DNA of 64,000 bases from Isoetes taiwanensis (GCA_021234155.1 JAJEKV010000045.1:10550631-10614630); one strand, 5' to 3'. Positions 10,619-22,662 are shown, counted from the stretch's first letter. Translations and numbers: made by a program. The notes: generated by a model not told the origin, from the sequence alone.

Positions 10619-13545
10619 TCAACAATGTATTTTGGAATCGAGCAGTCTTGGTCTTTTGCCATTTGCATCCCATGCATAATGTATGACATCTAACTTCTCA
10701 TACCTTGATGGATCTGATGGATTGGGTCGCCAACGTTTAGTTAAGCAACCTGTATAGTCACGACCAACAGGCATCCATCATGATACATAAATGTGACCAT
10801 AATTGGTAGACTCTGGATCTAGGATGGCATCTTCTTCTGTAAAGCCCAACCACGTTGGAGTTTCATCGTCTCCAGGTCGGACTAAAACAAACATACCTTT
10901 CGTAACATGTGCATGAGGATCGAACTCATCCATAGGCAACACTGGACGCCCATCTGCTGGTCCACAATACGTAGGCAAAGGTCTTACAAGCACAGCGGCT
11001 TCATCGACCTCTGGAGTAAATGGAGCTTGTAGAGGTTCTTGCCTTGTACGCAACCAAAAGTTATTATTTTGAGGTCGTCCTGGAGATACATCTTCCAAAC
11101 ACACAAGAATCTCGTTCCAGTAATCCATAGTTGCTTTGTACTGTCGTGCAAACACACTATCTTCTTGATTTTTGCAGAAGAAATTCCATTATGCTATGTA
11201 CTTGCTGATGCTGTCTGCCAGGCCAGGGAGATCTTTCAATGTCTTCCTTGGAGGGATATTTTTAGGCACCCCCGTTGGTAACGTTGGCTCACCATTTTCA
11301 TCCTCCTTCCACATTCTTATTCCTTTTTCTGGAATCCACTCTTTATGGGTTGGCCGCATCTTATATTGCATAATGGGCCATTTCCCATCCATTTTAAATC
11401 GGAATAGCAATGGGTCGGTATGGCCTGTTAGACGTTGGCCTTTATCAGGGATATATCCCTTGACAAAGCCTTTCCAATCTGGAACTTCATCCACAAAATA
11501 TGGAACGAGGAGACTTTGCATTGCACTTGCTAAACAAGTAAAAGCAACTCAGGCAAAGTTAGAGCATCCGATGAACTCATTAGCGTCTTTAAAAGTTCCC
11601 AAACAATGCATCAATATCGTCATGAGTATGCCCAACCATCATGAAGCCAACTTGAATCTCATCGAATACCTTAAGCCATGTCAAATAAGAGAGGTAGGAG
11701 AACACATATCTATTTTTATTTTGACCCGATGCATTATCCAACTGTAAGTAGAGATTTCGAGGAAGAGGATTGAAGCCTTCTAAGTTGGCACTAGAAGATG
11801 AAGGCATCTTCTCTTGTGTCTCCAAGGCCAGCTTATCCGCAGATGGTCGAGTATCTTTTAGGGCTTGCATCAATTTGCAATCAGTAGTTCTCGCTTCCAC
11901 GGATCACCACACTTGTCTTCTTCCCAAGAATCAAGATTCCAAAGATCAAGAGAGAAATGGCCATAAGCCCGTCCACCATGACCATGTGTCAATGCTCTTG
12001 TCAAGCTGCTCTTCAAGCGATCTCCTCTCCAAACAGACTTTGCGAGATGGTGACTTCTTGGTGTGAGTGTTTTGACCTGATCCATCTTACCATGTATTAT
12101 GCAAAGGTGACTTTCTGGCGAACGATGTGATAATGCACGCCAATGCCAATATTGACTCCTACAGGAACGTTGTTCCAACATATCTGCCCGCCGTTGAATT
12201 GAAAGGTTACGCCTCTCCCTTGTATCTTTTGTTCTTTCCAATTTCAGCTTGATGACTACATATGTTACACTTGGAGAATCTTTGTATTTTTGCTATCTCG
12301 ACGCGATGCGAAACCCCTTCTTCCAAATATTGTAAAAAGAGGGCAAGGTTACACTCTTTCCTGTCAATTCTTCCACCACAGCACCCACTTCCTTATGTAT
12401 GCTCTTCTTATTAAGAATGGAAGGAAGTTTGTGAACATTCTCCCTTATATCATCCTTTCCTTTTTTGCTTCTATGTGGAATGCTCTCCGCATTCTCACTA
12501 ATGAAGGTATCAAGCACACTACGTAGCTAGTGTCGCGGATCTAGGCTTCTTAGAGCTGTATTACCATGCTCACCCGTTTTCCACCTAACTTTCGAACCTC
12601 TTCCTCCAACTATAAAGCGTGTGAGCGAGCAACTCCTAAAGCCCTTGGCGCCATGCGCGGTGTGACACTCCACTCCGGAGACCACTACTTTTAGCCTCCT
12701 GCGCCTGTATAAGTTACACTCAACACATCAAAAAAACAAGCGTAATCACAGCCTTTGCTTGATTGAGAATAAAATTCTTTTCTTAAGGCACATACTTGCT
12801 CTCGGCTCAGTTTTTTGACACATTCGTCCTTGCAGCATGTTGATTTTAGAGCACTCTTGATTGACTTGGAAGCGCACATCCTCTCCTCCTTGCTATCCCC
12901 CTTTGGTTCCCTCCTGACCCTCTTCACATATGTATATTTCCTTTTCCTCTTGAATTGCTTCTCAACATCGACTTCCAAACACTCAACTTCTAAGTCATCC
13001 TGTCGAGAGCATTTCGAGCTTGTAAATGTTTAATTGTCCTACCATCATGAAGCAAAACATCATGGGTCTCCCAGGTTACTAGACTGTTAGCTATAGGCCT
13101 CTCAGCACAAGCATGACATGACCTGATATTTTGGTTTCCCGTTGGATCTATTATGTTACCCACTGAAAGCCCGACCTTTGATACACCCAAGAACTCATCG
13201 TCTATAGCATCCTGAGGATCACTAAAGACTATATTCGCCTCCGAATATTTAGATCCAATGCAGGAATGAAGAATGTAGCATGGCAAACCTAGTAGATCTG
13301 TTCTGGAGTAGTAGACTGTCTCATCTTCAGGCTTAAACAACTTTGAGACCAAGGCGGCGGCTAGATTCTCATGACCTCCAATCTCCTCTACTATCTCGTC
13401 TTCTTCATTTGTTGTTTGTGTTGTTTGTTTCACCCCACGAAGCAAGTGCGGTGGGATGTCCCGTGAGCTCTTGGCGGATGGTGGACTACTAGATGAATCC
13501 TCTTACGAAGAGGGCAAATTGAGGGATCTCAAGGCGTGTATCTTC
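10619..13545 (-). pseudogene. Copy A: transposase-like (DDE-type, DUF7869-like) gene
   Basis: Read from 13.5 kb down to the stop at 10619-10621. Successive frames align with copy B (45435-48815). The N-terminal part includes CYILHSCIGSKYSEAN and SCHACAERP; a basic segment follows, then a cysteine cluster (CCKDECVKKLSREQVCALR, about 12.8 kb). The core reads GKMDQVKT (about 12.07 kb), LDNASGQNKN (about 11.73 kb) and MMVGHTHDDIDALF (about 11.6 kb). The 3' part has KGMFVLVRPGDDETPTW. The spaced D, D-N-NKN and HTHD-ID residues resemble an RNase H-fold nuclease; the E3 gene keeps VIDGMDQ where this copy has HGKMDQ. Many frame changes occur (introns, decay or assembly indels). The 5' end runs into the M inverted repeat, replacing the copy-B N-terminus beyond DINLPSS. 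The family label is from recollection, not a search. Confidence 0.65.
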
Positions 13546-13925
13546 ACTTGAGGGGCACTCATTTTGTTTTACATCCCTCTTAGGCCCATCGAGCGAATGT
13601 GCCTCTTGCTTCACCAATGTTATCGCCCCTCAGGGACCGGAAGCTTCGATTCGATGGGATCAGGACACCGTGACCTCAATAGCTACATTTGAAGGATCTA
13701 TTTCCTTCCCATGAAGAGTGGTTCTATTCAAAATATGTCCCAGGGCAACAATTGTCCTTAAGGCGAATAGGTTGCCTGAGAGGAAAATTGAACTGTTTCA
13801 ATCAAGCAAGGCGACACTTTTTAGAACATATAAAGTAGGCGAAAAATAAGCGATAAATAAGCGAAAATGCCATTTAGTACAAAAAATAAATTTTGGTCTC
13901 GAAATGGTGCGCACTTGGATCAAAT

Positions 13926-14175
13926 AAAGCCATGGCGCCATTTGATCCAAATTCACACCTATGGCACATTCATAGGTGTGAATTTGGAACAAATGGCGCC
14001 ATGGCGCCATTTGATCCAAGTGCACCGTTTTCGACTAAATGGCCATGGCTCCATTTGGCTCCAAATTTACATTTCAGCCGTGCACCATTTTCAACGAATG
14101 GCTATGAAGCCATTAAGACCACACCATTTTAAGGGTGTATTTGGAATAGAATGGCATACCGCCATATGATCCAAG
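13926..14175. repeat. M palindromes, cluster in left inverted repeat
   Basis: Copies of GGCGCCATTTGATCC and of the double palindrome made of AAATGGCGCC, AT and its complement (perfect over 22 bases at 13991-14012). Degenerate versions (AATGGCCATGGCTCCATTT) follow. Each is commonly followed by GATCCAAGTGCA. Confidence 0.85.
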
Positions 14176-14376
14176 TTGGTCACATGGGTGATTTGGCTTA
14201 GCTCCATCACAAAATCTACACGAGGTGCCTATGTTATGCATTCTTGCTCCCATTCTTTGTATATGTGTCAATAGCGAGCATGCATAATATGGGCACCCCA
14301 TGCCAACTTTGCAATTGAAACCAAGGTTCTTAGTTTCCTAGCAGCATTCATATCAGCATTTCAACACGCTATACAC

Positions 14377-14895
14377 ATGGCAGCAATAGAACATAATTCA
14401 TACCAGAAACAGTGGACTTACTTGATATTAGATAGATCCATAGTGGTATGTCCTGGAGCAGTAGATGGAACAGGAAAATCAAGCTGCTCCCAGCAGATAT
14501 ATTCGCAAAAGAATGCGCCAAAGAGTTCGCCAAGAAGAAAGTGCCAAGAAGGATTCGCCAAGAAGAAAGCGCCAAGAAGGATTCGCCAAGAAGAAAGCGC
14601 CAAGAAGAAAGCGCCAAGAATCACCTGGGATTTGTGGAGCCAAGAAGAAAGCTACGACAAAGACGCATGTGCTCGGGCGAAAGTTTCTCGGCCAGGCTTA
14701 AGAAAAGCGCTTTTATGCGAAGGCACCGAGACTAACAGCGGATTCGAAGCACCAACCGGTGGATCTAAAACGCGTCAAGGCCGTGGCATGGTCGCATTAA
14801 ATGGGAGCACTACGACAAAGAGGGAGCTTTTAAATGCAAAGTACAATTTTAAAAGCCTTTACGATTCAAATTTTGACAAAGGGCGTCAAATTTGA
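14377..14895 (+). other. Open frame over a K/R-rich minisatellite in the left inverted repeat
   Basis: A frame of 172 codons, rich in lysine and arginine between 14505 and 14650 where the DNA repeats GCCAAGAAGAAAGC and GCCAAGAAGGATTC words. Two other frames are also open across the same array, as expected of a short-period repeat. The right repeat has the same array (20830-20945) read on the minus strand. I doubt that it is a real gene; a basic nuclear peptide is possible. Confidence 0.25.
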
Positions 14896-15330
14896 ATTAC
14901 CGCTGGAATTTTGACTTTTTATGTTAATTGGCTGGCGGGAATTTTGAATTTTATGTTCAAATTTGGTGGCGAGCGTTAGGAAGCGGGAAATAGGCCGAAA
15001 TTCCGTGTAATTAATGGCCGAGCACATAAATGGCCCTATGACGCTCCTGGACGTACGGGCATGGGCGGGCATGGTAATTTGGTGTATCATGGCGCTGGAC
15101 ACCGCCAACATGGCCGGGCATGTGTCCCCTGGGCGGGCGTTATAAACTGGGCCGATACCCGCGAGCCCTAGTTGGCGCTGTGAATAGTACGGCCCGGCCA
15201 GCCCAAAGTTTGTTATGCCTAATTGTTTTTAAAGCTTCTCATTGTTTTTCGTTTCGACTCCAGCTCCTTCGACCTTAGCCTCCGGCCCGACCCTCGCCCG
15301 CGCCCTGCCTGGCGCCGCCCTAAAACAACC

Positions 15331-16579
15331 CTCCTGAGTCCTTTTTTTAGTGTTTTTGGCGCCATTTCCCCACAGTTCAACCTCCAACACATCTAGATAC
15401 ACACCGATTTTAGGACCAAATTCAAAGGCTACCAATGGAAATCGACGGTCACGGGCTCACCGGACCGTGGAGGAGGGAGCCGCGACCAAGGGGACGGTAT
15501 GTCATCTACTTGCATTGTTTTGTTTGGGCTAAATAAAAGCCACCAAGGCTATTTAGATGCCTCGGTAACCACTTTTTAGGGTCTTTAGTTGACAAAATGG
15601 CTTGCATGTAGCCATTTGGATGCCTCGAGTGCACTTAGGGGAGTCTTAGCTTGCTTTTAGGGATGCCCGGTAGCTTACTCTAGGGTTTGTTGTTACTGCA
15701 AATGGCGCCATGGCGCCATTTGATGTCTATTAGCTTACCATAGGGTCTTGTTGAGGCAAATAGCCATGGCTTCATTTGATGTCTATTAGCTTACTATAGG
15801 GCCTTGTTGTTGGTAAATGGCCATGGCGCTATTTGATGTCTATTAGCATACATTTAGGACTTGGTGTTAGCAAATGGGCCATGGCTTATTTTATTTCGCG
15901 TCAGCCCATTAACACTAATGGAGTCATTCGCATATGTATTCTCCTACAAATCGCAGGTGCCTGACCCGGTCGAGCCACTCTCCTTCCAACCATCTTCCGC
16001 GTAATATTTGGAAGGGAGGGGCTCTGATGGTGGAGGCTCACCACCAAACGCAGAAAAAATGCATTCGAATCGCTTCCATTTGCTTATGCGAACTTCGGAT
16101 GCAAATGGCCCATGGCGCCATTTGCCTAGTCATTGATTCCGCCGCTTGTTAAAACTAAGTTGCAGGGTGCCTCCACCAAATCGAGCCACTCTCCTTCGAA
16201 CCATCTTCCCTCGGTCATTAATGTAAGGGGAGGGGTTTGACTGGTGGAGGCCTCCCACCAAACGCTAGTGGAAAGGCATGCAACCAGCCTCCATGTGCTT
16301 ATGTGACCGGACCTGTGATGCAAACGGGCGCCATTTGCCTACCACAACCGATTGTCCACTGCTTGTTAAAACCATTTACTGATGTCTCTTTGTTACTGAT
16401 GCCCCTTTGTTGTAGCTATGTTACGTGCGGAAACACAATTTCAATCCGACCAGCACTATGATTTTGATAGACAGGCACCGGTGCATGGAAGTAATGCGGT
16501 GAGCTCCTCTACCGCTAATGTGCTCGAAGGAGATCGCAGTAAGAGAGCTCAGCCCCTTATAAGGGAGACACACCCGTAA
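15331..16579. other. 5' region of M gene with palindromes and a 200-bp tandem duplication
   Basis: A perfect 22-bp double palindrome is at 15700-15721, with degenerate relatives at about 15763, 15810, 15870, 16103 and 16320, most next to TTTGATGTCTATTAGC or TTTGCCTA. Two imperfect copies of a roughly 200-base unit (15954-16157 and 16163-16370) share CGAGCCACTCTCCTTC, CACCAAACG and CTTGTTAAAAC. No convincing gene; the region probably includes leader exons or introns of the M gene. Confidence 0.6.
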
Positions 16580-17032
16580 ATGTTTAATTTACCAGCCCGT
16601 GTATCTTGGTCCACATGAAGATGGTTGCCAAGAGCGGTCGCGAGGATTGATCCGGTGGTCCGTGGAGGATACTTTGAAGCGTAGAATAATTGTCTACTAT
16701 GTGGACCGAAGTTTTATGATCCCATCAGAATGTTCCGCTAGCATTGCAAATGTAGCCGGGTTCGGCGAGGGAAGAAGGTCAAGGCATTGTCAGACAACAG
16801 CTTTGAAGAAGCCGACATCAAAGGCCCACAAGAAATCTTGAGGGGCTTTTATGATTCTTCGCAATCGGATGAACGAAGTCGAAAACTCGGGCTTTCATTC
16901 GCTGTCAAGGCACTAGCCCAACGTAAAACTACCCGCCATTGGACACGGCCCGCTAAAAACAAAGGAGCAAGAAGAAGACAAGACCAACTATGAGACACCG
17001 CACCCGACAAAGACCCTCATCTTCTACCGAGG

Positions 17033-17455
17033 ATGTTGTCCAGAAACCGTGGAAGGAAAGGCAGCAAGAGGAAAGTTAAGAGAAAGGATCACAAAGATCC
17101 AGATAAGGAAAAGAAGGAAAAGAAGCAAGCGAAAGAAAAGGAAGAGAAGGAAGAGAAGGAAGAGAAGGAAAAGGAAAAGAAGGAAGAGAAAGAAAAGAAG
17201 GAAAAGAAGGAAAAGAAAAGGGAAAGGAAAGAAAAGGATAGGGAAGGCAAGGGGCAAAAGGAAGGAAAGGCGAGACAGGAAAAGGAGGGAAAGGAAGTGG
17301 AGACAGAGGAAATGGATGGGAAAAAGAAGAAGAAGCACAGGCTGGAGACCTCTGAGAAGGAGAGGACACCTAAAAAACAAAGGAGAGCCGACTCCGGACC
17401 CAAGTCCCCGCCGGAAGTCCTAGAAGTGGTGGTGAACCTCCAGCCCAAGGCATAG
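17033..17455 (+). other. K/E-rich linker of the M protein
   Basis: A 140-codon frame of nearly pure lysine and glutamate with some arginine, ending PEVLEVVVNLQPKA. The E3 protein has a shorter KKRKVK/KKGKGK-rich linker between its N-terminal block and ParB-like domain, so this is probably the expanded equivalent and may give nuclear localisation. Antisense open frames here are composition artefacts. Confidence 0.5.
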
Positions 17456-17724
17456 CTGGATCCCGCTACAAGGACACACCGCCAAAAGGGTCCCATTAAG
17501 AAGCCGAGCCAAAGAAGCTCACATTAAGAATAGCTCAACACTTGCTAGAGGTGCCCGCAAATCTTAAGGTGGAAAGGTCAAGAGGAAAAAGACGCGCAGA
17601 GAATACATCAATAAAAATTTACGACATCACCCAGACTGCTTCCTCCGGGTGTCACATTTACAAAAAAAAATAGACGGTTCAAACTATATCAAGGGCCACA
17701 AAACCGACATCTAGACCAAGGAAT

Positions 17725-18084
17725 ATGGAGCACGCCAAAACGTTAGTGGAGTCCTTTCGAGAGACCCACATCCCGTTGTTCACTCCCGCTGATGTGATTC
17801 CATTCAATTCCCTCACAAACAAACCGGTCGCTTGGAAAACCGAGGATGACCTCATGGGGATGCACTATTATATAGTGAATGGCAATCATTCGGTTATGGC
17901 TGCGCCGCCTTTGTATGTAGAAGACTTCTACGACAAAGAAAGTCCCAAGAGCAAATGTCAAAGATTTATCTTCAACGGAATTGCCGAAGTGTTATCGGCA
18001 CAATCAACGAACAGAATGCCTCGCATTTCGGTTGTGAAGTCAATGATATCACCGCAAGACTATTTTCAAAGAGCCCTTCATTGA
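17725..18084 (+). CDS. ParB/Srx-like domain segment of the M gene
   Basis: The frame runs MEHAKTLVESF, HIPLFTPADVIPF, HYYIVNGNHSVMAA, then a QRF..NRMPR segment and ends SPQDYFQRALH. It aligns with E2 (YAAHVAILKQRM, HVSPLVVMVD, YYVLGGTHSYKAR) and E3 (ADHLRNLKDRI, HVAPIVVLVN, GNHGFKARR). The G-x-H motif corresponds to the ParB box I G-x-x-R/H region. Only sequence comparison supports this; a profile search would be decisive. Confidence 0.6.
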   Translation: MEHAKTLVESFRETHIPLFTPADVIPFNSLTNKPVAWKTEDDLMGMHYYIVNGNHSVMAAPPLYVEDFYDKESPKSKCQRFIFNGIAEVLSAQSTNRMPRISVVKSMISPQDYFQRALH

Positions 18085-18170
18085 TAACATAACCCACCGC
18101 GGGCAAAGAATATGCTCTATGCGGGAAGCCCGATCCATGGGACGCTGGCACACGCCGTAAACCATACAAG

Positions 18171-18265
18171 GTACATATTGTAATTGTTGGCAAGATTAGC
18201 AAATGAAAAGCCTTTGGCTTCATTTGCTCATTAAATGTTCAAGGCTAACTTCTTGTTGTTTCCAG
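18171..18265 (+). other. Intron of the M gene with a diverged palindrome
   Basis: The donor is AAG|GTACAT and the acceptor TTTCCAG. Inside lies a 29-base hairpin (18199-18227): GCAAATGAAAAGCC, TTT... and GGCTTCATTTGC. The arms resemble the degenerate M palindromes upstream (AGCCATGGCTTCATTTG), so the intron carries the subfamily motif as in E0, E2 and E3. Confidence 0.55.
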
Positions 18266-18810
18266 CGCTATATGGCTTTTGGCTGAAGTTACCATGCGGG
18301 TAAGCATCCAAAAGATTTCAAATTGGGTCTTCATGCGGAGAGGATATTTTTCAGCTATTCATGTCCCTATGGAACTTGTGGAAATCTTGCAAGCTAAAAG
18401 ACAACAAGGGACACACTATTACCGGAATCGGCAAAAGAATCGACTACTTCAAATGACCTACCCGAGGTGTATGAGGGTATGGACTACTTAAGACCTGCCT
18501 GGTTCTCTTCCGTGAAGTCTTCGGATGAGAAGACCTTCGCCAAGGTCACCAGTGATTATACAGTAAGCAATTCTTCAAGGCAAGGGCAAAGACACTAAGA
18601 TCCATATCTTTCTTGAAGAAGGAGATTTTGAATACGTGAAGGATAATTTTCCGGGAAGTTCAAGTCCTTCACCGATTTGATCGCAGCTTGGGGCTTCGAG
18701 GATACCGACCTGATTTCCATGGCCACCTTGCATAGTAAGTGGGTTGAAACCGGAGTGGGCAAGGAAGGCGTTTTGTAGCGTGCCACCGCCTTTGGCAAGA
18801 TTAATACGCA

Positions 18811-19262
18811 ATGCCGCCTTGCGAGAGAGGAATCAAGACTTCCGCTTGCGAAGTTGAACTAGTAGACAGCAGGGGACAAGTTAGATGCACTCCTGTACCA
18901 GTATCCTTGATTGCCCTGGACGCTAGAGGCATATTTCCAATGTGGGACAAAACCACACTATCTAATTTCTTTAATACAGCTGTAAAGAACACCACAGCTG
19001 ATTCTTTCTGGATAGTGGTCTTTGCATAACTTTTTGATTTCATCTGTGTTGGATGATCTGGATTCCAGATCCAGAGTTTTTTATTGGCACGTATGAGGAC
19101 GAATACAAGAATCCGCCTCCCCCAGGAGTTCAGGAGGTCCATGCACTAGTGTACGCCACAAAGATTCAGGCCACTGCAGATCCTCCTGTCGATGCAATTG
19201 ACCTCAAATTCCCCTTCAACGATCATCCTCAAGAACTGGCCACCGCCTCACGGTTCAACTAA
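18811..19262 (+). other. Methyltransferase motif-IV region of the M gene (degenerate)
   Basis: Two frames, 18811-19029 and 19053-19262. The first has VSLIALDARGIFPMWDK, then TTADSFWIVVF, aligning with E3 TLVIADLPYGFKLKD and TTAKHWRLVVF. The second, GVQEVHALVYATK and FPFNDHPQE, aligns with E0 VRELQSLVLVMYVAQ and IDSDHPQQ. The DPPY-type catalytic loop is replaced by LDARG. Confidence 0.6.
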
Positions 19263-19850
19263 GAAGACTAAGAGGGGGAGACCGAGGCTATGGCAGAAAG
19301 CTAGTCAGCGGTCAGATTCAGTGGTAAATGGCAAGGCTTGCCAGGGGACATAATCATGAGAAACCACCGGGGGCGCCACATGCTCCTACCTCGCAGAAAA
19401 TGGTACCGCCGAGACGTGGGTGTTTGATTACTTCTCCGTGGTTCTTTTGGTAGAGCTTCATTGATGAATAAGAGATTTTGCATTGTGTTCGAAAGTGACC
19501 GGTTAGCGGGAGTGCCTAAGGGGATTCTTGATAGGCTTGACCGCCCCATCAATCCTATCATCGCAGCTAGTTCCTCCTACAGAGACAAAAGGTGCCGTTG
19601 TTGAAGAAGTCAGAGATCCACCTAATCCGAGATGCCCGAAGCTCCACCCGATGTGGACTATGATGTGATCAAGAACACACAATTCGATCTGGACTTTCTT
19701 AGTGATCCCAATTTCAATGCCACAACGTTCGAGAGCTTTCAGGGAGATCCTATGGTTGCTTCTTCTAGCCATGGCCCTGGCAATACGGAACCTGATCCTG
19801 ATGTGGAACCTGATCCTGATGCGGCACCTGATCCTGATGCGGAACCCTGA

Positions 19851-20174
19851 ATTTTGTGTGATTGTAATTTAAATTGTACAATAATACTTTTGTAAACAGA
19901 CTCTCTCTTTCGAGTCCTTGCCTGTTGTGGCAAATTTTTTGATATGCAAATCTATGAATTTGGAATTTTTAACTAATTTTGTGATGTTGTGTTTCTTTAG
20001 CTTCTTTATATGCACTGTTAGTATTTTTAATGGCGCCAATAAATGACGTTTTAGAGGCATATTTTTTCTAAATGGCGCCATAATTGCTCAAAAAATTGGC
20101 ATAAAATGGACCAAAAAGGATTTTCGTTCCTAATTGGAATCACGAAATTTCTCATTTTAATGAAATTGTGCTTA
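19851..20174. other. 3' flank of the M gene
   Basis: AT-rich, no gene. Contains an M palindrome at 20070-20083 (AAATGGCGCCATAA) and a half at 20029-20043. The inner end of the right inverted repeat follows. Confidence 0.5.
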
Positions 20175-21955
20175 GGGTTGCTTTTTTATTTGGGCGCTTA
20201 GGCGCGGGCGTATTAGGGGGCCGGGCGCCGGGCGCTTAAGGTCGAGGCGCTAGGAGCTGGAGTCGAAAACGAAAAAACCGAATGAGAAGCTTCAGAAAAA
20301 CAATTAGGCATAACAAACTTTGGGCGCTGGCTGCCTGCTGTACCACAGGCGGCCAACTAGGGCCTGTGGCTGTCCAGGCGCCCATGTCCGTCCAGCCGCC
20401 CATGCCCGTGGCGGTCCAGGCGCCCATGCCCGCCCATGCGCGCCCGCCACAATTTGAATTTCGAAATTCAAATATTTCCGGCCCTAACGCCCGCCCGCCC
20501 AAATTTGAACATAAAATTCAAAATTTCCCGCAAATTAACATAAAAGTCAAAATTCCTGCGTAACTTCAAATTTGGTACCACATCCCAAATTTGAATCGTC
20601 CGCTTTTAAAATTGTACTTTGCATTTAAAGCTCCCTCTTTGTCGCCCGTGCTCCCCTTAATCGACCATGCCCGCGTATGACGTTTTAGATCCACCGGTTC
20701 CCACGCTTTCGAATCGCTTTGTTCGTCTCGGTTCAGCTTCGCATAAAGGCGCTTCTTTCTTAGGCCTAGGCGAAACTTTTGCACTGCGCATGTCGTCTTT
20801 GTCGGCGCTTTCTTCTTAAGCTCTGAAATCCGGGTGATTCTTGGGCTTTCTTCTTGGCGAATCCTTCTTGGCGCTTTCTTCTTGGCGAATCCTTCTTGGC
20901 GCTTTCTTCTTGGCGAACTCTTCTTGGCGCTTTCTTTTGCGAATATATCTGCTGGGAGCAGCTTGATTTTCCTGTTCCATCAACTGCTCTAGGACATACC
21001 ACTATGGATCTATCTAATATCAAGTAAGTTCACTGTTTCTGGTATGAATTATGTTCTATTGCTTCCATGTGTATAGCGTGTTGAAATGCTGATATGAATG
21101 CTGCTAGGAAACTAAGAACCTTGGTTTCAATTGCAAAGTTGGCATGGGGTGCCCATGTTATGCATGCCTGCTCTTATTGACACATATACAGCAATGGGAG
21201 CAAGAATGCATAACATAGGCACCTCGTGTAGATTTTGTGATGGAGCTAAGCCAAATCGCCCCATGTGACCAACTTGGATCATATGGCGCCAGGGCACCAT
21301 TCTATTCCAAATACACCCTTAAAATGGTGTGGTCTTAATGGCGCCATAGCGCCATTCGGTTGAAAATGGTGCACGGCTGAAATGTAAATTTGGAGCCAAT
21401 GGGAGCCAGCCATTTGGTTGAATAAACGGTGCACTTGGATCAAATGGCGCCATGGCTTTTTATTTGTTCCAAATTCACACCTATGAATGTGCCATAGGTG
21501 TGAATTTGATCAAATGGCTACGGCATGGCGCCATTTGATCCAAGTGCAATCGTTGACTAAATGGCTTTGGCTCCAAATTTAGACCAAAATTTATTCTTTT
21601 GTACTAAATGGCGCCATTTTCACTTATTTACTGCTTATTTTTCGTCTATTTCATATGTTCTAAAAAGTGTCGCCTTGCTTGATTGAAACAGGTTCAATTT
21701 TCCCCTGTACAACCTATTCGTCGGAAGGACAATTGTTGCCCGGGGACATATTTTGAATAGAACCACTCTTCATGGGAAGGAAATAGATCCTTCAAATGTA
21801 GCTATTGAGGTCAAGGAGTCCGTGATCCCATCGACCGAGCTTCCAGTCCCCTGCGGAGGGGCAGATAACATTGGTGAAGCAGTAGGCACATTCGTTCAGT
21901 GGCCTAAGAGGGATGTAAAACAAAATGAGTGCCCCTCAAGTGAAGATACGTCTTC
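20175..21955 (-). repeat. Right inverted repeat of the M element
   Basis: Reverse-complement copy of 13540-15330. It carries the K-rich minisatellite (20830-20945) and M palindromes between 21285 and 21620, including a perfect AAATGGCGCCATTT at 21606-21619. On its minus strand at about 20215-20242 the run CTTAAGCGCCCGGCGCCCGG matches a promoter-core-like sequence in E2. Its outer end feeds directly into the 21925 gene. Confidence 0.85.
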
Positions 21956-22662
21956 GACGTAGGGCCCAGGATCAAATTATGAACATAGAATCCTCCGCCT
22001 ATGAATACCATGGCACGACGTCAAGGGCACCATCTCTGCAGATCCATGAAGACTACGAGCAGCTAGGGGAGCAAAACACAGAATGGGAGAGCAGGGAGGC
22101 AACAAGAATGCAGAGGTACGCGTTGAGGCACGACGACGACATGAGAACAGCTACCGACCCACCGGTCGGCATCACAGCTCTGTCACCGATAGTCATCGAC
22201 GGGGAGGAGTACATTTTTGCAAACGACATCCTCAACTTGTCGTATTGCCAGGAACAGGGTCTTCGAATCGACGAGCTCTTGGGCATGATAGCACACGGGA
22301 AGAGCACAGACTTCATCGACTATTCATACCAGGAGATTCCAAGGGAGCTGGCGGAGAGACACTCTTATGCGGGGGAGACAATGTCGGATATAGCAGCCTA
22401 TCAGCAGATAAGGGAGATCTATCGACAGCAGGAACCTATCATCTCAGAGGAGGAGTTCCAGCCAGACAGAGCAGCACACTCTACAAAACTGTGGAGGGGC
22501 CCAAGCTCAAGCCGACCAGTTCGAGCAAGGAGCATGAGGGAAGGGTCCAGCAGCATCAACTTGGACAACGCAACCAGCATGTGGAGAGACCACGAAGATC
22601 TTATGGCGGTGGATGCCTACGGCGAAGCAGCTCAAAGGAAGGCACTGGATCGCGAGGCGTAG
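21925..22662 (+). CDS. Hypothetical protein, 245 aa, starting in the outer end of the M right inverted repeat
   Basis: ATG-started frame; about the first ten codons lie in the inverted repeat, and the left repeat's equivalent bases lead into the copy-A transposase-like gene. The duplicated promoter region may therefore drive two different genes (inference). The protein is hydrophilic, with an acidic first half, SPIVIDGEEYIFANDIL (about residues 90-106) and an arginine/serine-rich end. I recognise no domain. Another plus frame (22083-22958) is open as well, so the exact reading frame past 22.6 kb is uncertain. It might alternatively be the 5' part of the retrotransposon that follows. Confidence 0.45.
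   Translation: MSAPQVKIRLRRRAQDQIMNIESSAYEYHGTTSRAPSLQIHEDYEQLGEQNTEWESREATRMQRYALRHDDDMRTATDPPVGITALSPIVIDGEEYIFANDILNLSYCQEQGLRIDELLGMIAHGKSTDFIDYSYQEIPRELAERHSYAGETMSDIAAYQQIREIYRQQEPIISEEEFQPDRAAHSTKLWRGPSSSRPVRARSMREGSSSINLDNATSMWRDHEDLMAVDAYGEAAQRKALDREA

Larger units (their letters stand above)
13540..15330 (+). repeat. Left inverted repeat of the M element (about 1.8 kb)
   Basis: Pairs in reverse complement with 20175-21955, including GTGTCGCCTTGCTTGATTGA, the K-rich minisatellite and GACTCCAGCTCC near the inner end. The copies differ by many substitutions and small indels. It lies between the minus-strand transposase-like gene (copy A) and the plus-strand M methyltransferase gene, so it occupies the same position as the palindrome-bearing intergenic regions of E2 and E3. 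Confidence 0.85.
16580..19850 (+). pseudogene. M: ParB-like/methyltransferase-type gene (fragmented)
   Basis: Homologous blocks occur in the same order as in E3 and E2: an N-terminal block (16599-16993; RIIVYYVDRSFM resembles E2's EVFYVLNSKML), a K/E-rich linker (17033-17455), a ParB-like block (about 17720-18084), LIAAWGFED (about 18660; compare E0 LLAWG), a motif-IV region (18811-19029), IGTYEDEYKNPPPPGVQEVH (19053-19262), a motif-I region (about 19400-19490) and an acidic tail ending in DPD repeats (stop at 19850). At least one intron is visible (18171-18265). Several frame changes interrupt the blocks. The catalytic motif IV reads LDARG and motif I reads like FS-GGSF with a frameshift, so it is not expected to methylate DNA. 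A divergent promoter shared with the copy-A transposase-like gene is likely. Confidence 0.65.

Noticed and set aside
17024-17496. Long Leu/Phe- or Ser/Phe-rich minus-strand frames
   Set aside because: Antisense of the K/E-rich linker of the M gene; composition alone keeps them open.
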